From Klebsiella quasivariicola (GTDB lineage: Bacteria > Pseudomonadota > Gammaproteobacteria > Enterobacterales > Enterobacteriaceae), in assembly GCF_002269255.1 (NCBI RefSeq), contig NZ_CP022823.1, positions 3,596,001 to 3,660,000 on the forward strand: DNA of 64,000 bases, read 5' to 3'. The first letter of the stretch is position 1. Each line of letters starts with the position of its first letter. Under the pieces are notes generated by a model, which searched no databases, was not told the origin of the DNA, and saw nothing but the letters and a program-made list of their open reading frames with translations. Below, one piece after another: positions 41,593 to 50,190 of the stretch. The position numbers and the translations under genes are program-made.

Positions 41593-43728
41593 ATGATTAG
41601 CCCCCTGCTACGTCGCTACACCTGGAACAGTGCCTGGCTTTATAACGTAAGGATTTTTATCGCGCTTTGCGGCACGACGCTGTTTCCCTGGTGGATCGGT
41701 GAAGTCAAACTGACCATCCCTCTGACCCTCGGCGTTGTGGCCGCGGCCCTGACCGATCTTGACGACCGCCTGACCGGTCGCCTGCGAAACCTTGCCATTA
41801 CCCTGGTCTGCTTTTTTATCGCCTCCGCTTCCGTGGAGCTGCTTTTTCCCTGGCCACCGCTGTTTGCCCTCGGTCTGACGGTCTCTACCATCGGCTTTAT
41901 TTTGCTCGGCGGCCTTGGCCAGCGCTATGCGACTATCGCCTTCGGCGCGTTACTCATTGCTATCTATACTATGCTCGGCGTCACGCTGTACGATCACTGG
42001 TATCTGCAACCGCTGTTTTTGCTGGCGGGCGCCGTGTGGTACAACCTGCTAACCCTCTCCGGGCACCTGATCTTTCCTATTCGCCCATTGCAGGACAACC
42101 TGGCGCGCAGCTATGAGCAACTGGCCCGCTATCTGGAGCTCAAATCCCGGCTGTTTGACCCTGACCTGGAGGATGAGAGCCAGGCGCCGTTATACGACCT
42201 GGCCCTTGCCAATGGCCAACTGGTGGCGACGCTTAATCAGACCAAGGTATCGCTCTTAACCAGACTGCGAGGCGACCGGGGCCAGCGCGGCACTCGCCGC
42301 ACACTGCAGTATTACTTTGTGGCTCAGGATATTCATGAACGCGCCAGCTCGTCGCATATTCAGTATCAAACCCTACGCGATCAGTTTCGCTACAGCGACG
42401 TGATGTTCCGTTTCCAGCGTATGCTGTCGATGCAGGCACAGGCCTGCCAGAAGCTCTCGCGGGCGATTCTGCTGCGCGAACCTTATCAACATGACGCCCA
42501 TTTTGAACGCGCGTTTATGCATCTCGATGCGGCACTCGAGCGCGTGCGCGCCAGCGGCGCATCCGACGAGCAGATCAATGCCCTGGGCTTTTTACTCAAT
42601 AACCTGCGCGCCATCGATGCGCAGCTGGCCACGATTGAATCGGTGCAAACCACCGCCCCTGTTAACAGTAATACCGAGACACTGCTGGCCGATGATCGGC
42701 TCGGCGGGTTGAACGATATCTGGCTGCGTCTGCGGCGCAATATGTCGCCAGAATCAGCCCTTTTTCGCCACGCGGTGCGTATGTCACTGGTGCTCTGCGC
42801 CGGCTATGCCTTTATTCAGTTTACCGGCCTCCAGCATGGCTACTGGATCCTGCTGACCAGCCTGTTTGTCTGTCAGCCGAACTATAACGCCACCCGCCAT
42901 CGACTGGCGTTGAGAATTATCGGCACGCTGGTTGGCGTCGCGATCGGCCTGCCCGTCCTGCTGCTGGTTCCCTCTGTTGAAGGGCAATTACTGCTGATCG
43001 TCCTGACCGGCGTGCTGTTCTTTGCCTTTCGTAACGTACAGTATGCCCATGCCACCATGTTTATTACCCTGCTGGTACTGCTGTGCTTTAACCTGCTCGG
43101 GGAAGGTTTTGAGGTCGCGCTGCCGCGCATCATTGATACCCTTATCGGCTGCGCCATTGCCTGGGCGGCAGTCAGCTTCATCTGGCCGGACTGGAAATTC
43201 CGTAACCTGCCACGAGTGCTGGACCGGGCGATGAATGCCAACTGCCGTTATCTGGACGCGATTCTGGAACAGTATCACCAGGGACGCGACAACCGCCTGG
43301 CATACCGCGTGGCCCGTCGCGATGCCTACAACCGGGATGCGGAACTGGCCTCCGTCGTCTCTAATTTATCGACGGAACCACGTGCAGACGCCACTCAGCG
43401 CGAGACCGCGTTTCGCCTGCTCTGTCTGAATCATACTTTCACCAGCTATATCTCCGCCCTGGGCGCGCATCGGGAAAAATTGTCCACCCCCGATATTCTC
43501 GCCCTGCTGGATGATGCGGTTTGCTATGTTGATGACGCCCTGCACCATACCCCCGCCGATGAACATCGGGTACAAAAGTCTTTGACCAGCCTGCAAAGCC
43601 GGATTCAGCATCTGGAACCGCGCGCGGACAGTAAAGAGCCGCTGGTATTACAGCAAATCGGCTTGTTGCTCGCGCTGCTGCCTGAAATCTGCCGCCTGCA
43701 ACAGCGCGTTCATACTCAAACTGAATGA
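41593..43728 (+). CDS. yccS: FUSC-family inner-membrane protein YccS
   Basis: A 711-residue protein of the YccS/YhfK (fusaric-acid-resistance-like) family: six or so hydrophobic segments in the first 150 residues, a cytosolic domain of about 230, a second membrane cluster (SLVLCAGYAFIQFTGLQHGY to SFIWPDWKFRN), then a helical C-terminal part. It is thought to be an efflux-type transporter; the substrate is not established. It ends 13 bases from convergent sxy. Confidence 0.92.
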   Translation: MISPLLRRYTWNSAWLYNVRIFIALCGTTLFPWWIGEVKLTIPLTLGVVAAALTDLDDRLTGRLRNLAITLVCFFIASASVELLFPWPPLFALGLTVSTIGFILLGGLGQRYATIAFGALLIAIYTMLGVTLYDHWYLQPLFLLAGAVWYNLLTLSGHLIFPIRPLQDNLARSYEQLARYLELKSRLFDPDLEDESQAPLYDLALANGQLVATLNQTKVSLLTRLRGDRGQRGTRRTLQYYFVAQDIHERASSSHIQYQTLRDQFRYSDVMFRFQRMLSMQAQACQKLSRAILLREPYQHDAHFERAFMHLDAALERVRASGASDEQINALGFLLNNLRAIDAQLATIESVQTTAPVNSNTETLLADDRLGGLNDIWLRLRRNMSPESALFRHAVRMSLVLCAGYAFIQFTGLQHGYWILLTSLFVCQPNYNATRHRLALRIIGTLVGVAIGLPVLLLVPSVEGQLLLIVLTGVLFFAFRNVQYAHATMFITLLVLLCFNLLGEGFEVALPRIIDTLIGCAIAWAAVSFIWPDWKFRNLPRVLDRAMNANCRYLDAILEQYHQGRDNRLAYRVARRDAYNRDAELASVVSNLSTEPRADATQRETAFRLLCLNHTFTSYISALGAHREKLSTPDILALLDDAVCYVDDALHHTPADEHRVQKSLTSLQSRIQHLEPRADSKEPLVLQQIGLLLALLPEICRLQQRVHTQTE

Positions 43729-43741
43729 AGACTGTTATCCG

Positions 43742-44338
43742 CTAGCGATCCTCCGCCCATTCCATCAGCTCCTGACGCCGCGGCGTCGGGAGCGCGGCGA
43801 CATGGATCCCGCCAATCGCGGCTTCCAGCCCCAGCAGTACACTGTGTGACAAAGAAGCATTATTTTCACGTAGCTTCAGCCAGGCTTGCTGGGCGCCAAT
43901 ATCCCGAAGCGTCCTGACATCCGGAATGCCCGCATGAATCAGCTGCACTTCCATATGAAAGCTGATATTGGGTAAATCCTTCAAACGGCCAGAATCCCGG
44001 CGGTGATACTTTTCGCGCTGGGCACTCTGCCATGACAACAGCGACAGGCGAAAGAGCTGTTTCTCATCGCGCCATAAGGCGTCGTCGATCTGATAATATT
44101 TCAGCGGCACGATGCGCCCATGTCGGCGCAGCATCAATAAAGGATTATGGTGTTCAACCCGATAGGCGGCGCTCTGCTCGCAGGCCTTCAGATAAATATT
44201 TCCCTCTGCCACCATCGCAAACACCGTGTCATCAATGGCCAGACTGTAACCGCCAAAGAGCGGACGGGTATGTAATTGACCCAGCGGTGAAACGCAGGCC
44301 TGAAATTGCGGGAGCCGCGGACAAACGAGTTTTCTCAT
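43742..44338 (-). CDS. sxy: Competence regulator Sxy (TfoX)
   Basis: A 198-residue TfoX family protein that in gamma-proteobacteria works with CRP at CRP-S promoters of DNA-uptake genes. N-terminal TfoX domain (TRPLFGGYSLAIDDTVFAMV, YLKACEQSAAYR) and C-terminal helical domain (LKDLPNISFHMEVQLIHAGI, LGLEAAIGGIHVAALP) are both present. The start at 44338 is 6 bases from AAGGA; an ATG two codons upstream touches that site. It is divergent from sulA. Confidence 0.9.
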   Translation of the reverse strand: MRKLVCPRLPQFQACVSPLGQLHTRPLFGGYSLAIDDTVFAMVAEGNIYLKACEQSAAYRVEHHNPLLMLRRHGRIVPLKYYQIDDALWRDEKQLFRLSLLSWQSAQREKYHRRDSGRLKDLPNISFHMEVQLIHAGIPDVRTLRDIGAQQAWLKLRENNASLSHSVLLGLEAAIGGIHVAALPTPRRQELMEWAEDR

Positions 44339-44344
44339 GATCAT

Positions 44345-44656
44345 TCCTTTGTTAATCATGTAATTAAACTTAAGTTGTTAGCGGATCCACTATGGAAAAC
44401 ATAAGGGACTTCCCCGGCAGCAGCAAGGTGATTTTTGTCGACTTTCCTACCAGAATGCGGTTTTGCGAGAAGCTTTCAGAAATTTTCTCGCGTTGCTGCA
44501 ACCGACCGGGGGGAGAGAAACGATTAGCCTGCGTTAAGGATGCCCGGAGAAAAAGTGTCGAACGCGGTAGCAGAGGAAGGCACATCGCGGCAGGAAATGA
44601 GTAAATTTCAGGCAGCAAAATGGCAAATTGCGGTTGATCTTTTCCCCTGACGGATA
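44345..44656. other. Gap between sxy and the sulA operator
   Basis: About 310 bases with no credible gene. It must contain the sxy promoter and long leader; sulA -35 (TTGATC at 44634-44639) lies at its right end. Short frames here lack ribosome sites. Confidence 0.5.
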
Positions 44657-44676
44657 TACTGTACATACATACAGTA
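44657..44676. promoter_or_regulatory. LexA (SOS) box of sulA
   Basis: TACTGTACATACATACAGTA has complete CTGT...ACAG half-sites and differs little from the consensus TACTGTATATATATACAGTA. It overlaps the -10 (TATACT, 44655-44660) of sulA, 19 bases before the start codon, predicting tight SOS repression. Confidence 0.95.
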
Positions 44677-44695
44677 ACTACAGGCGGGATAGACT

Positions 44696-45205
44696 ATGTT
44701 TACTTCAGCTCACGCAAATCGTTCAGCACAGGCTTCTGCTCCAGCTGGCCACTACGCTCATCGTTCCGGCGAACAGACCGCCAGTGGGCTGATCAGTGAA
44801 ATTGTCTATCGTGAAGATCAACCCATGATGACACAGTTATTACTGCTACCTTTATTACAGCAGCTGGGTCAACAGTCTCGCTGGCAGCTCTGGCTCACAC
44901 CGCAACAGAAGCTAAGCCGCCAGTGGGTTCAGTCCGCCGGCCTGCCACTGTCTAAAGTCATGCAAATTAGCCAGCTGTCTCCCTGCCATACCGTAGACTC
45001 GATGATCCGCGCGCTGCGCACCGGGAATTATAGTGTGGTTATCTGCTGGCTGGCGGAGGAGCTAACCGCCGAGGAGCATGAGCGTCTGGTTAATGCCGCT
45101 CAGGAAGGCTGCGCGATGGGGTTCATCATGCGCCCGGTCAGAAATCAGGGCACGCTCGGCAGACAACTCAGCGGGCTAAAAATTCACTCAAATTTGTATC
45201 ATTGA
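44696..45205 (+). CDS. sulA: SOS cell-division inhibitor SulA
   Basis: A 169-residue cytosolic inhibitor that binds FtsZ and blocks septation during the SOS response; it is degraded by Lon through its C-terminal end, here ending KIHSNLYH, like the E. coli degron. The central RecA-like fold is represented by GLISEIVYREDQPMMTQLLLLP and RWQLWLTPQQKLSRQW. It lies directly under a LexA box and upstream of ompA, the usual enterobacterial order. Confidence 0.95.
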   Translation: MFTSAHANRSAQASAPAGHYAHRSGEQTASGLISEIVYREDQPMMTQLLLLPLLQQLGQQSRWQLWLTPQQKLSRQWVQSAGLPLSKVMQISQLSPCHTVDSMIRALRTGNYSVVICWLAEELTAEEHERLVNAAQEGCAMGFIMRPVRNQGTLGRQLSGLKIHSNLYH

Positions 45206-45392
45206 GTGAAATTAGGATTATTCCTGGAATTTTTTTTACCGTTGGTTAAGGTGCTGCGATTTAGAGGGTCTTTTTCGCTGAATGCCTGCCACACGGGGAT
45301 TTCTGCCTTTTCCCTGCGTACGAAAATCAACCATATTTGTTAAATATTGTGTATACAACCCTTTTTTTTCATATGCCTGACAGAGTTCACAC

Positions 45393-45557
45393 TTGTAAGT
45401 TTCGAACTAAGTTGTAGACTTTACATCGCCAGGGGTGATCGGCTTACGCTGCATGTATCAGCATAGTTAACAACAAGTCACGCCCCCGGTGAAGGATTTA
45501 ACCGTGAGGTCTTTTGTAACTTCATGGCGAATTTTGGATGATAATGAGGCGCAAAAA
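45393..45557 (+). promoter_or_regulatory. ompA promoter and long 5' leader
   Basis: TTGTAA (45393-45398) and TAGACT (45415-45420), 16 bases apart, give a transcription start near 45428 at GCCAGGGGTGA, as in E. coli. The 130-base leader keeps the 5' stem-loop region, the CCCCCGGTGAAGGATTTAAC segment and the GAGGCGCAAAAA ribosome site where Hfq and the sRNA MicA act in E. coli. Positions 45206-45392, between sulA and this promoter, are AT-rich and gene-free. Confidence 0.75.
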
Positions 45558-46610
45558 ATGAAAAAGACAGCTATCGCGATTGCAGTGGCACTGGCTGGCT
45601 TCGCTACCGTAGCGCAGGCCGCTCCGAAAGATAACACCTGGTATGCAGGTGGTAAACTGGGTTGGTCCCAGTTCCATGACACTGGCTGGTACAACAGCTC
45701 TCTGAACAACAATGGTCCGACCCACGAAAGCCAGCTGGGCGCTGGTGCGTTCGGTGGTTACCAGGTTAACCCGTACCTCGGTTTCGAAATGGGTTACGAC
45801 TGGCTGGGCCGTATGCCGTACAAAGGCGACCAGGTTAACGGCGCATTCAAAGCTCAGGGCGTTCAGCTGACCGCTAAACTGGGTTACCCGATCACTGACG
45901 ATCTGGACATCTACACCCGTCTGGGCGGCATGGTATGGCGCGCAGACTCCAGCAACAGCATCGCTGGCGACAACCACGACACTGGCGTTTCCCCGGTATT
46001 TGCGGGCGGCGTAGAGTGGGCTGTTACTCGTGACATCGCTACCCGTCTGGAATACCAGTGGGTTAACAACATCGGCGACGCGGGCACCGTTGGCGTTCGT
46101 CCGGACAACGGCATGCTGAGCGTGGGTGTTTCCTACCGCTTCGGTCAGGAAGATGCTGCACCGGTTGTAGCTCCGGCTCCGGCTCCGGCTCCGGAAGTGA
46201 CTACCAAGCACTTCACCCTGAAGTCTGACGTTCTGTTCAACTTCAACAAAGCAACCCTGAAACCGGAAGGTCAGCAGGCTCTGGATCAGCTGTACACCCA
46301 GCTGAGCAACATGGATCCGAAAGACGGTTCTGCTGTTGTTCTGGGTTACACCGACCGTATCGGTTCCGAAGCTTACAACCAGCAGCTGTCTGAGAAACGT
46401 GCTCAGTCCGTTGTTGACTACCTGGTTGCTAAAGGCATCCCGGCTGGCAAAATCTCCGCTCGCGGCATGGGTAAATCCAACCCGGTTACTGGCAACACCT
46501 GTGACAACGTGAAAGCGCGCGCTGCCCTGATCGACTGCCTGGCTCCGGATCGTCGTGTAGAGATCGAAGTTAAAGGCTACAAAGACGTTGTAACTCAGCC
46601 GGCGGCTTAA
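45558..46610 (+). CDS. ompA: Outer-membrane protein OmpA
   Basis: A 350-residue major outer-membrane protein: signal peptide 1-21 (ending VAQA), an eight-strand beta-barrel to about residue 195 (begins APKDNTWYAGGKLGWSQFHD), a hinge of repeated Ala-Pro (PAPAPAPEV), and the C-terminal OmpA domain that binds peptidoglycan (LKSDVLFNFNKATLKPEGQQ, GYTDRIGSEAYNQQLSEKRA). The cysteine pair in GNTCDNVKARAALIDCLAP is conserved. Codon use is strongly biased to preferred codons, as expected for very high expression. The surface loops differ from E. coli and look Klebsiella-like. Confidence 0.98.
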   Translation: MKKTAIAIAVALAGFATVAQAAPKDNTWYAGGKLGWSQFHDTGWYNSSLNNNGPTHESQLGAGAFGGYQVNPYLGFEMGYDWLGRMPYKGDQVNGAFKAQGVQLTAKLGYPITDDLDIYTRLGGMVWRADSSNSIAGDNHDTGVSPVFAGGVEWAVTRDIATRLEYQWVNNIGDAGTVGVRPDNGMLSVGVSYRFGQEDAAPVVAPAPAPAPEVTTKHFTLKSDVLFNFNKATLKPEGQQALDQLYTQLSNMDPKDGSAVVLGYTDRIGSEAYNQQLSEKRAQSVVDYLVAKGIPAGKISARGMGKSNPVTGNTCDNVKARAALIDCLAPDRRVEIEVKGYKDVVTQPAA

Positions 46611-46622
46611 GTTATAACTGAT

Positions 46623-46650
46623 AAAAAAACCCGCTTCGGCGGGTTTTTTT
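46623..46650 (+). terminator. Rho-independent terminator of ompA
   Basis: CCCGC-TTCG-GCGGG stem (46630-46643) with A-run before and seven T after, 12 bases past the ompA stop. Confidence 0.95.
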
Positions 46651-46717
46651 ATGGCGTTAACTCGCCTTCACGACTGGGGGAAGTTACGCCTGGGTGGCAT
46701 CAGACAGACCGTACTGA

Positions 46718-47170
46718 TTACTCTTTGCCTAACAGCACCTGCAGATCGTGCTTCAGACTCGACATTTTGCTGGCATACTTCTCTTTGTGCTCAGCATCCT
46801 CAATCAGCTGCACGATGGTTTCAGACAAGGTTTTCCCCCGCCGCTGCGCCAGGCCGGCAAGACGCTGCCAGACGACAAACTCAAGGTCGATAGACTTCTT
46901 ACGCGTATGCTGATGCTCGGCGTTAAAATGGCGTTTGCGCCGCGCGCGGATAGTCTGCTTCATGCGGTTCATTAACGCCGGATTCATATGCTGCTCAATC
47001 CAGGCTTGCACCAGCACAGGTTCATTTTCGAGCGTCAGCAAGTCATCTACCGCAGCTTGCGCAGCGCTGGCCTCAATGTAGCGGGTAATCAGCTCACCTT
47101 CCCGGTGCTTCTTTACCAGATATTTCCATTTCCAGCCGCTTTCAAGATTTTCCAGTTGTTGATATTTCAT
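46718..47170 (-). CDS. matP: Ter macrodomain organiser MatP
   Basis: A 150-residue DNA-binding protein that organises the chromosome terminus by binding matS sites and linking to the divisome through ZapB. The N-terminal four-helix bundle begins MKYQQLENLESGWKWKYLVKKH; the ribbon-helix-helix is around KKSIDLEFVVWQRLAGLAQRRG; a C-terminal coiled coil follows. It is divergent from ycbZ, as in E. coli. Presence here fits a position at the border of the Ter region. Confidence 0.95.
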   Translation of the reverse strand: MKYQQLENLESGWKWKYLVKKHREGELITRYIEASAAQAAVDDLLTLENEPVLVQAWIEQHMNPALMNRMKQTIRARRKRHFNAEHQHTRKKSIDLEFVVWQRLAGLAQRRGKTLSETIVQLIEDAEHKEKYASKMSSLKHDLQVLLGKE

Positions 47171-47355
47171 TGCGATCTCAATGTGACCGTGTAACTCATT
47201 TCAGGATATCAGTTTTTTCCTGATGTGCTGAACATAAATCATTATTCGCGATGTATATGGCCGGGGAATCACCGAGGTAACCATAATCCTCCGTGTGCTC
47301 GGTCGCGGCATCAGGTATAATTGCGCGCTTTACATCTAACTAAAAAACAGCGACT

Positions 47356-49113
47356 TTGACCATTACGAAACTGACCCGAACCGACCTCGCGCCTGATACG
47401 GAACCTTATCAGGCGCTGTTTGCACAAGCTGATCTTTCCCATCCGGCCCCCTCTCTTTCGGGCGATCTGCAGCCGCGTTTATTCTACGCGCTTGAACAGC
47501 TGTTGTTCACGCCGGCGGTCTCCTCCTTCATGCTGGTGAAAGCCCCAGAAGAGCCGGAGTATCTGCAATGGCTGGCAGCCGAAACCCGGACGCTGCATGA
47601 ACCTGCCGCACCGCTCTACGGTGTTCGCTATGAGGTTGATGGCGCTCGCGTCACGCTCTCTCCGGCGCAACGTGCTGAGGATAATTTTGCCAGCATCGCG
47701 CCGGTCGTGGCAGCCGATTGGGTAGAGGCGGAACAGCTGTTTGGCTGCGTACGCCAGTTTAATGGCGAAATTAGCCTCCAGCCAGGCCTTGTCCACCAGG
47801 CCAACGGCGGTGTGCTGGTACTCTCTCTACGCGCACTGCTGGCCCAACCCCTGCTGTGGGTACGCCTGAAAAATATGGTGACTCGTCAGCGTTTTGACTG
47901 GCTTTCCGTCGATGAATCCCGCCCCTTGCCGGTCAGCATTCCCGCCATGCCGCTGAGCCTGAAAGTCATGCTAGTGGGTGAACGTGAATCGCTGGCGGAT
48001 TTCCAGGAAATGGAGCCAGAGCTCTCTGCACAGGCCATCTACAGCGAATATGAAGATACACTGCAGTTCGCTGACGCCGATACGCTGAAAGGCTGGTGTC
48101 AGTGGGTATGGCAAAATGCCCAGCAGCTGGCGCTGCCAGGACCGGCAGCCGATGCCTGGCCGCTGTTGCTCGATGAAGGGACACGCTATACCGGCGATCA
48201 GGAGACGTTACCGCTCAGCCCACTATGGATAGCCCGCCAGCTTCGGGAGGCCGCCGCTTTCTGCGAAGGCGAGAAGATCACTGGCGAAGAAATGCAGACG
48301 ATGCTGGCTCGCCGGGAGTGGCGTGAAGGCTATCTGGCCGAACGTATGCAAGATGAAATCCTGCAGGAACAGATCCTGATTGAGACCGAAGGTGAATGCG
48401 TCGGACAGATCAACGCCCTGTCGGTGATTGAATTCCCTGGCCATCCGCGCGCGTTCGGTGAGCCATCGCGCATCAGCTGCGTCGTGCACATTGGTGATGG
48501 CGAATTTATCGACGTCGAACGCAAAGCCGAGCTGGGCGGTAACATTCATGCGAAAGGCATGATGATCATGCAGGCTTTCCTGATGTCCGAGCTGGAGCTG
48601 GAACAGCAGCTTCCCTTCACTGCTTCGCTGACGTTCGAACAGTCCTACAGCGAAGTGGACGGCGACAGCGCCTCCATGGCCGAACTCTGCGCCTTAATCA
48701 GCGCCCTGGCCAATGTGCCAATTAATCAGAGCATTGCAATTACCGGCTCCGTCGACCAGTTTGGTCGCGTGCAACCGGTCGGCGGGCTGAACGAAAAAAT
48801 TGAAGGCTTCTTCACCATTTGTCAGCAGCGCGGCTTAACCGGCAAACAAGGGGTCATCATCCCTTCCGCCAACGTTCGCCACCTCAGCTTGACCCGCGAG
48901 TTACGTCAGGCTGTTGCCGAAGACCAGTTTGCCATCTGGGCCATTGATGATATTACCGAAGCGCTGCCGATGTTGACCCAGCTGATGTGGGACGGAGAAG
49001 GACAGACGCTGCGACAAACCATTCAGGAGCGGATAGCGCAGGCGACCCAGCAAGAGACTCGCCATCGTTTTCCGTGGCCGCTACGCTGGTTAGGTGGGAC
49101 AAGTTCTAACTGA
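47356..49113 (+). CDS. ycbZ: Lon-like AAA-related protease YcbZ (LonH)
   Basis: A 585-residue protein with a C-terminal LonB-type protease domain and a degenerate N-terminal ATPase-like part without a clear Walker A. The Ser-Lys dyad is Ser438 (DGDSASMAEL) and Lys481 (GGLNEKIEGF), 43 residues apart as in Lon (679 and 722), so it should be an active peptidase. The start codon is TTG at 47356 giving MTITKL, as in E. coli; there is no ATG alternative. Its stop lies within the FadR site of fabA, 70 bases before that gene. Confidence 0.92.
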   Translation: MTITKLTRTDLAPDTEPYQALFAQADLSHPAPSLSGDLQPRLFYALEQLLFTPAVSSFMLVKAPEEPEYLQWLAAETRTLHEPAAPLYGVRYEVDGARVTLSPAQRAEDNFASIAPVVAADWVEAEQLFGCVRQFNGEISLQPGLVHQANGGVLVLSLRALLAQPLLWVRLKNMVTRQRFDWLSVDESRPLPVSIPAMPLSLKVMLVGERESLADFQEMEPELSAQAIYSEYEDTLQFADADTLKGWCQWVWQNAQQLALPGPAADAWPLLLDEGTRYTGDQETLPLSPLWIARQLREAAAFCEGEKITGEEMQTMLARREWREGYLAERMQDEILQEQILIETEGECVGQINALSVIEFPGHPRAFGEPSRISCVVHIGDGEFIDVERKAELGGNIHAKGMMIMQAFLMSELELEQQLPFTASLTFEQSYSEVDGDSASMAELCALISALANVPINQSIAITGSVDQFGRVQPVGGLNEKIEGFFTICQQRGLTGKQGVIIPSANVRHLSLTRELRQAVAEDQFAIWAIDDITEALPMLTQLMWDGEGQTLRQTIQERIAQATQQETRHRFPWPLRWLGGTSSN

Positions 49114-49125
49114 TCGGACTTGTTC
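49109..49125. promoter_or_regulatory. FadR operator of fabA
   Basis: AACTGATCGGACTTGTT corresponds to the FadR activating site of E. coli fabA. It covers the ycbZ stop codon (49111-49113). Confidence 0.75.
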
Positions 49126-49143
49126 AGCTTACACGTGTTAGCT
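49126..49143. promoter_or_regulatory. FabR operator of fabA
   Basis: AGCTTACACGTGTTAGCT is a near-perfect palindrome matching the FabR motif AGCGTACA-TGTT-GCT, directly next to the FadR site and about 40 bases before fabA. FabR represses unsaturated fatty-acid genes. Confidence 0.75.
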
Positions 49144-49182
49144 ATCCTGCGTCCCGAACTTAAAATAAGGCTTACTGAAAAC

Positions 49183-49701
49183 ATGGTAGATAAACGCGAA
49201 TCCTATACAAAAGAAGATCTTCTTGCCTCCGGTCGTGGTGAACTGTTCGGCGCGAAAGGCCCGCAGTTGCCGGCACCGAACATGCTGATGATGGACCGCG
49301 TCATCAAAATGACCGAAACTGGTGGTAACTATGACAAAGGTTATGTTGAAGCAGAACTCGACATCAACCCGGACCTGTGGTTCTTCGGTTGTCACTTCAT
49401 CGGCGACCCGGTGATGCCGGGCTGCCTGGGCCTGGATGCGATGTGGCAGCTGGTCGGTTTCTACCTCGGCTGGCTCGGCGGCGAAGGCAAAGGCCGTGCC
49501 CTGGGCGTTGGCGAAGTGAAATTCACCGGTCAGGTTCGGCCGACCGCGAAAAAAGTTACCTACCGCATCCACTTCAAGCGCATCGTTAACCGTCGTCTGA
49601 TTATGGGCCTGGCGGATGGTGAAGTGCTGGTTGACGATCGTCTGATTTATACCGCGAACGATCTGAAAGTGGGGCTGTTCCAGGATACTTCCGCTTTCTG
49701 A
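49183..49701 (+). CDS. fabA: 3-hydroxydecanoyl-ACP dehydratase/isomerase FabA
   Basis: A 172-residue cytosolic hot-dog-fold enzyme that dehydrates 3-hydroxydecanoyl-ACP and isomerises the product to cis-3-decenoyl-ACP, starting unsaturated fatty acids. Catalytic His71 is in FFGCHFIGDPVMPGC and Asp85 in GLDAMWQLVG. The start MVDKRES at 49183 is preceded by AAGGCTTACTGAAAAC; upstream in-frame codons overlap the FadR/FabR sites and are not translated. Confidence 0.97.
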   Translation: MVDKRESYTKEDLLASGRGELFGAKGPQLPAPNMLMMDRVIKMTETGGNYDKGYVEAELDINPDLWFFGCHFIGDPVMPGCLGLDAMWQLVGFYLGWLGGEGKGRALGVGEVKFTGQVRPTAKKVTYRIHFKRIVNRRLIMGLADGEVLVDDRLIYTANDLKVGLFQDTSAF

Positions 49702-49726
49702 TAATTATCAGCAGCGATTAAAAGGC

Positions 49727-49757
49727 GAAGCCCCCGCCAGGCGGAGGCTTCTTTTTT
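49727..49757. terminator. Bidirectional terminator fabA / rmf
   Basis: GAAGCCCCCGC (49727-49737) pairs with GCGGAGGCTTC (49741-49751), one mismatch, followed by TTTTTT on the plus strand; it lies between convergent fabA and rmf. Confidence 0.8.
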
Positions 49758-49769
49758 AAAGAGACAGTG

Positions 49770-49937
49770 TCAGGCAGTTAGTACCCTGTCCTCCATGGCT
49801 TCTCGCCAGCCTCCCAGCCACCATGAGCGTTGATTCAGGCTCTGGTATGGACACATTTCTTTCGATCTCCCCGCGATACCCGCTTGATATCCACGTTGAT
49901 GTGCCCGTTCCAGGCGATCTCGTTTTTGTCTCTTCAT
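49770..49937 (-). CDS. rmf: Ribosome modulation factor Rmf
   Basis: A 55-residue basic protein (MKRQKRDRLERAHQRGYQAG...) that pairs 70S ribosomes into inactive 100S dimers in stationary phase. The whole sequence is nearly identical to E. coli Rmf as remembered, including GRSKEMCPYQSLNQRSWWLG. It is shorter than usual ORF cutoffs, and a longer unrelated frame overlaps it. It lies between fabA and the pqi operon, as in E. coli, and has its own promoter downstream of the pqiC terminator. Confidence 0.95.
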   Translation of the reverse strand: MKRQKRDRLERAHQRGYQAGIAGRSKEMCPYQSLNQRSWWLGGWREAMEDRVLTA

Positions 49938-50130
49938 GCCTCGTTTCCCTCATTCTTTGATCTGGTGGAAAAGAAAACAGTGGTCGCAAATTGTGCAGCC
50001 ACGGGTTACGAATACCGCGAAATGGAGGCAACGTCAATGCGCAAAATTCACGCCAGTGTCATATTTGTGACCTATATAAGAGTTCATTTTTTGTTCATTC
50101 AGCGCCGCGGTTGCTAACAAATTGACCTGG

Positions 50131-50170
50131 CAAAAAAAATGCCGCGCGGCTCAGATGAACCGCGCGGCAT
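50131..50170 (-). terminator. Strong terminator of the pqi operon
   Basis: ATGCCGCGCGG (50139-50149) and CCGCGCGGCAT (50160-50170) are perfect 11-base arms; on the minus strand eight T follow. It ends the rlmKL-uup-pqiABC gene series before rmf. Confidence 0.9.
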
Positions 50171-50190
50171 ATTATTTTTATGAATTTTAC

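Noticed and set aside
49756..50037. 93-codon frame overlapping rmf on the same strand
   Set aside because: The rmf frame (49770-49937) matches the known protein throughout; this longer frame has no resemblance to a family.
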